The translations under genes were made by a program, and so were the position numbers. Positions 27,119-29,596 of a DNA stretch of 29,596 nt are shown one piece after another. This DNA is from Deltaproteobacteria bacterium (GTDB taxonomy: Bacteria > Bdellovibrionota > UBA1018). How positions within the stretch are numbered: position 1 is the first letter of the stretch; the number at the start of each line of letters is the position of its first letter. The notes under the pieces were generated by a model. That model worked only from the letters and a program-made list of their open reading frames with translations. It did no database searches and was not told the origin of the DNA. The stretch lies in contig JABDFB010000018.1 of NCBI GenBank assembly GCA_013286765.1, positions 1 through 29,596 on the forward strand. The letters are read 5' to 3'.

Positions 27119-29308
27119 CTACGTTTTCACTCTTTCAACGCTAATCACGCCTTTCTTTGATTCGAGCGAACTAGCCACTCTCTCCAGTTGCGATAGGTCT
27201 CCTACCTCAATATCGAAGACTGCAATTGCTTTCCGATCTTTTGTGGTGCGGATATGCGCCGATGAAATATTCACCCCACTTGCTGTAATCGCTTGAGACA
27301 TAGTAGCTAATAGTCCTGGTTGGTCCAACGATAAAACACGCAATTTTACGTGACGTCTGACCTGACCTGCATTTTGAATATTCCATCTGACATCTACTTT
27401 TCGTTCTGCATCGTTGTCTATTGCTTTTGTGCAATTCGAGGTATGGATCGTCACACCTCTTCCGCGCGTAATAAAACCGATGATACTGTCGCCTGGTAAG
27501 GGGCTACAGCACCTCGCAAACCGAATCAATACATCATCGAGATTTGCCACAGTGATTGCATTTCGAGCCTCGCTCCGTTTTTTTGCCGCACTAAAAACAC
27601 GTTTCAGGAAGCTTTGATCTTCTTCGGCTTTTTGCGACTGCAGCTTTTTCTCAATCAACTCCTTGGGTACTACTCGGTTGACGATACTGTCAGGTGTAAT
27701 TCGCCCGTATCCAAGTCCAATGAAAAGATGGACTTCTGAGCGATATTTTACATCCTGGGCGGCTTTTAGTAGTTCGCCAGATTTTTCTATCTTATTTAAT
27801 GATATTCCATAGGGCCTAAGCGCTTTTTCAAGAATTTCTCGACCCAATTTAAGCGCTCGCGAGCGCTCCTGTTCCTTAATAAAGCTCCGGATTTTCGCTT
27901 TTGCGCGCGAGCTAATGACCAGTTTAAGCCAGTCCTTCGAAGGCGTCTGCGACGGAGAAGTAACAATCTCTATGGTATCGCCGGATTTGAGACGGTATTT
28001 TAGAGGAACGATTTTTCCATTCACTTTTGCGCCGACGCACTTATTCCCAACGTCTGTGTGAACCGCATACGCAAAGTCAATCGGTGTAGCACCATGTGGA
28101 AGCTGTTTAACCTCTCCCTGGGGTGTAAATACAAAGACGTCCTCGGCAAATAAATCAATTTTAACGGTCTCGAGAAATTCATTCGGGTCAGACAGGTCTT
28201 TATGCCATTCGAGGAGGCGGTTGACCCATTCAACATTCTCTCTGGCCCGGAAGTCGAATTTACCTTCTTTATACTTCCAGTGCGCGGCGATTCCCCCTTC
28301 GGCGATTTGATGCATATCTTGAGTTCGAATTTGAATTTCCACTCTCTCGCCGTGAGGACCGATCACTGTTGTGTGGAGGGATTGATAGGCGTTGGCCTTT
28401 GGCATCGCAATATAGTCTTTGAATCGACCGGGGACAGGCTTATAAGTTGCGTGAATCACGCCCAAGGATTTATAGCATTCCGTAATATTATCGACGACGA
28501 TTCGGAATGCGATCAGATCGTAGAGTTGCTCAAATTCGACTGTTCTTCTCTCCATTTTCTTAAAAATGGAATGAAAATGCTTAGCCCGCCCGGTGACGGT
28601 TGCTTGAATATCGTATTCCTTGAGCTTTTCGTCCAGAATCTCCGAAACTTCTTCAATGTATTTTTCTCGTTCCCGCTTTGTCTTTGTAACTTTCTGCGCG
28701 AGTTTATAGTAAACGTCGGGGTGGAGATAACGTAGGCAAAGATCTTCAAGTTCTATTTTCACCCAACTAATACCCAAACGATTGGCAATAGGGGCATAGA
28801 TATCGAGAGTCTCTTGGGCAATTATTCTTTGCTTGCTGGGACTCAAGTGCTCTAGAGTCCGCATATTATTCAGCCGATCCGCAAGTTTGACTAAGATCAC
28901 TCGAATGTCTTTGGCCATCGCGATGACCATTTTGCGAAAGTTTTCGGCCTGTTTTTCTTCTGAGGTTCTAAATGAAATTTGTGAGAGCTTAGTGACGCCG
29001 TCGACTAATTCTCTGACATCCTTTCCGAATTCCTTTTCAATTCCATCCAAAGTAGCATGAGTATCTTCGACCGTGTCATGGAGCAGACCCGTAACTATAC
29101 TTGGAATATCTAAGTGCAAATCCGCTAACGTTTGAGCGACCGCTGTGGGATGGACCATGTAGGGGTCGCCACTAGAGCGAAGCTGTCCGTGGTGGGCTTC
29201 GGCTGCATATGCATACGCTTTATTAATCAGATCAAGCTTCGCTTCAGGATAATAACTCAGAACCTTGTTGCAAATCGTTTCGAGGGTGGCTGGTGCTGGT
29301 TTTGGCAT
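27119..29308 (-). CDS. rel: Bifunctional (p)ppGpp synthetase/hydrolase, Rel/SpoT type
   Basis: This 729-residue protein makes and degrades the stringent-response alarmone. The hydrolase domain keeps its HD residues (H53, H77, D78 in GLLHDTVEDT, D144). The synthetase domain is intact (FEQLYDLIAFRI, RFKDYIAMPKANAYQSLHTT, VEIQIRTQDMHQIAEGGIAAHW). RFKD at 295-298 is the RXKD signature of bifunctional Rel/SpoT rather than the EXDD form of RelA. Next come a TGS domain (about 389-450, FTPQGEVKQLPHGATPIDFAYAV), a conserved-Cys region (ARCCSPLPGD) and a C-terminal ACT domain (LRVLSLDQPGLLATMSQAI). It follows gmk by 3 bases and precedes the membrane-protein gene by 4 bases, implying one operon. It appears to be full length and active in both directions. 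Confidence 0.97.
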   Translation of the reverse strand: MPKPAPATLETICNKVLSYYPEAKLDLINKAYAYAAEAHHGQLRSSGDPYMVHPTAVAQTLADLHLDIPSIVTGLLHDTVEDTHATLDGIEKEFGKDVRELVDGVTKLSQISFRTSEEKQAENFRKMVIAMAKDIRVILVKLADRLNNMRTLEHLSPSKQRIIAQETLDIYAPIANRLGISWVKIELEDLCLRYLHPDVYYKLAQKVTKTKREREKYIEEVSEILDEKLKEYDIQATVTGRAKHFHSIFKKMERRTVEFEQLYDLIAFRIVVDNITECYKSLGVIHATYKPVPGRFKDYIAMPKANAYQSLHTTVIGPHGERVEIQIRTQDMHQIAEGGIAAHWKYKEGKFDFRARENVEWVNRLLEWHKDLSDPNEFLETVKIDLFAEDVFVFTPQGEVKQLPHGATPIDFAYAVHTDVGNKCVGAKVNGKIVPLKYRLKSGDTIEIVTSPSQTPSKDWLKLVISSRAKAKIRSFIKEQERSRALKLGREILEKALRPYGISLNKIEKSGELLKAAQDVKYRSEVHLFIGLGYGRITPDSIVNRVVPKELIEKKLQSQKAEEDQSFLKRVFSAAKKRSEARNAITVANLDDVLIRFARCCSPLPGDSIIGFITRGRGVTIHTSNCTKAIDNDAERKVDVRWNIQNAGQVRRHVKLRVLSLDQPGLLATMSQAITASGVNISSAHIRTTKDRKAIAVFDIEVGDLSQLERVASSLESKKGVISVERVKT

Positions 29309-29311
29309 GTT

Positions 29312-29596
29312 CTATTCTCTAGGTCTCCTCATCATCTTAGGTTTTTTAGCGGTTGTCTTCTGCATTGGTTTTAGGCCAAGCTTGGCTAGTACCAAATCTT
29401 TCAACTCTGTAAAGGCGTGATCCAACGAGTCATTTACAATCACAGCATCAAATGTCTTTCCTTTTTCCATCTCGTGCTCCGCTTTGGAAAGACGCTTTTG
29501 AATGCTCTCCTCGCTCTCAGTTCCACGCCTACGAAGTCGACTCTCCAGTTCCGCCAAACTTGGGGGTGAAATAAAAATACTAAAACAATGATCCGG
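29312..29596 (-). CDS. gmk: Guanylate kinase, C-terminal part (5' end outside window)
   Basis: The frame is open to the window edge, so this is the last 94 residues. SIFISPPSLAELESRLRRRGTESEESIQKRL is the lid/NMP-binding end of guanylate kinase; it is followed by AEHEMEKGKTFDAVIVNDSLDHAF, the usual C-terminal block that ends the fold. The enzyme phosphorylates GMP to GDP. The tail after that (LGLKPMQKTTAKKPKMMRRPRE) is basic and slightly extended. Its stop is 3 bases before the rel start. In many proteobacteria rpoZ separates gmk from spoT, but there is no room for it here. Confidence 0.93.
   Translation of the reverse strand, partial: PDHCFSIFISPPSLAELESRLRRRGTESEESIQKRLSKAEHEMEKGKTFDAVIVNDSLDHAFTELKDLVLAKLGLKPMQKTTAKKPKMMRRPRE

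Noticed and set aside
28202..28735. 177-aa plus-strand frame opposite rel
   Set aside because: Shadow of the strongly conserved rel coding sequence; no ribosome site and no family features.

Overview
The window reads as a Gram-negative chromosome of moderate GC content. Most genes encode core functions: excision repair, queuosine-tRNA synthesis, the Sec translocon accessory genes, RecJ and stringent response. Between them sit secreted or envelope proteins with no recognisable family. The order tgt-yajC-secD-secF-recJ, a YajC with its own signal peptide, and several unassigned secreted proteins suggest a Bdellovibrionota/Oligoflexia or other former delta-proteobacterial lineage. That placement is inference; no rRNA or lineage marker is present. 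TTG and GTG starts look common (recJ is GTG).

Layout. 1-3743 (+): 3'-part of uvrB, then a DUF255/YyaL-like gene. 3782-4243 (-): a zinc-ribbon protein, divergent from uvrC (4302-6116, +). 6146-8083 (-): slipin, family 4 uracil-DNA glycosylase, and a small zinc-ribbon protein. Between the last two lies a long stem-loop element (7731-7841). 8239-10587 (+): a SpoIID-like protein and queA. 10600-15553 (-): two secreted proteins of unknown function (1185 and 372 aa) in an AT-richer stretch. They separate queA from an MBL-fold hydrolase, tgt, yajC, secD and secF (15834-21196, +). recJ and a secreted coiled-coil protein follow (21293-23720). After a structured intergenic element (23729-23931) come a probable outer-membrane beta-barrel protein and a predicted periplasmic JAMM-type metalloprotein (24086-25797). 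25798-29596 (-): partial gmk, bifunctional rel/spoT and a multi-pass membrane protein, tightly packed.

Functional links. UvrB, UvrC and the uracil-DNA glycosylase are DNA-repair proteins. QueA and Tgt act in the same tRNA queuosine pathway. YajC-SecD-SecF support protein export, and many of the unknown genes here encode exported proteins. Gmk and Rel both concern guanine nucleotides.

Most notable unexplained signal: three intergenic regions (7731-7841, 18276-18428, 23729-23931) carry the core GGGCTGCCGCYAGC in the same orientation. Each core lies inside long-range inverted repeats whose sequences differ between copies while the fold is kept. This could be a family of structured RNAs or of palindromic mobile repeats. 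No tRNA, rRNA, CRISPR array or intact insertion sequence was seen.
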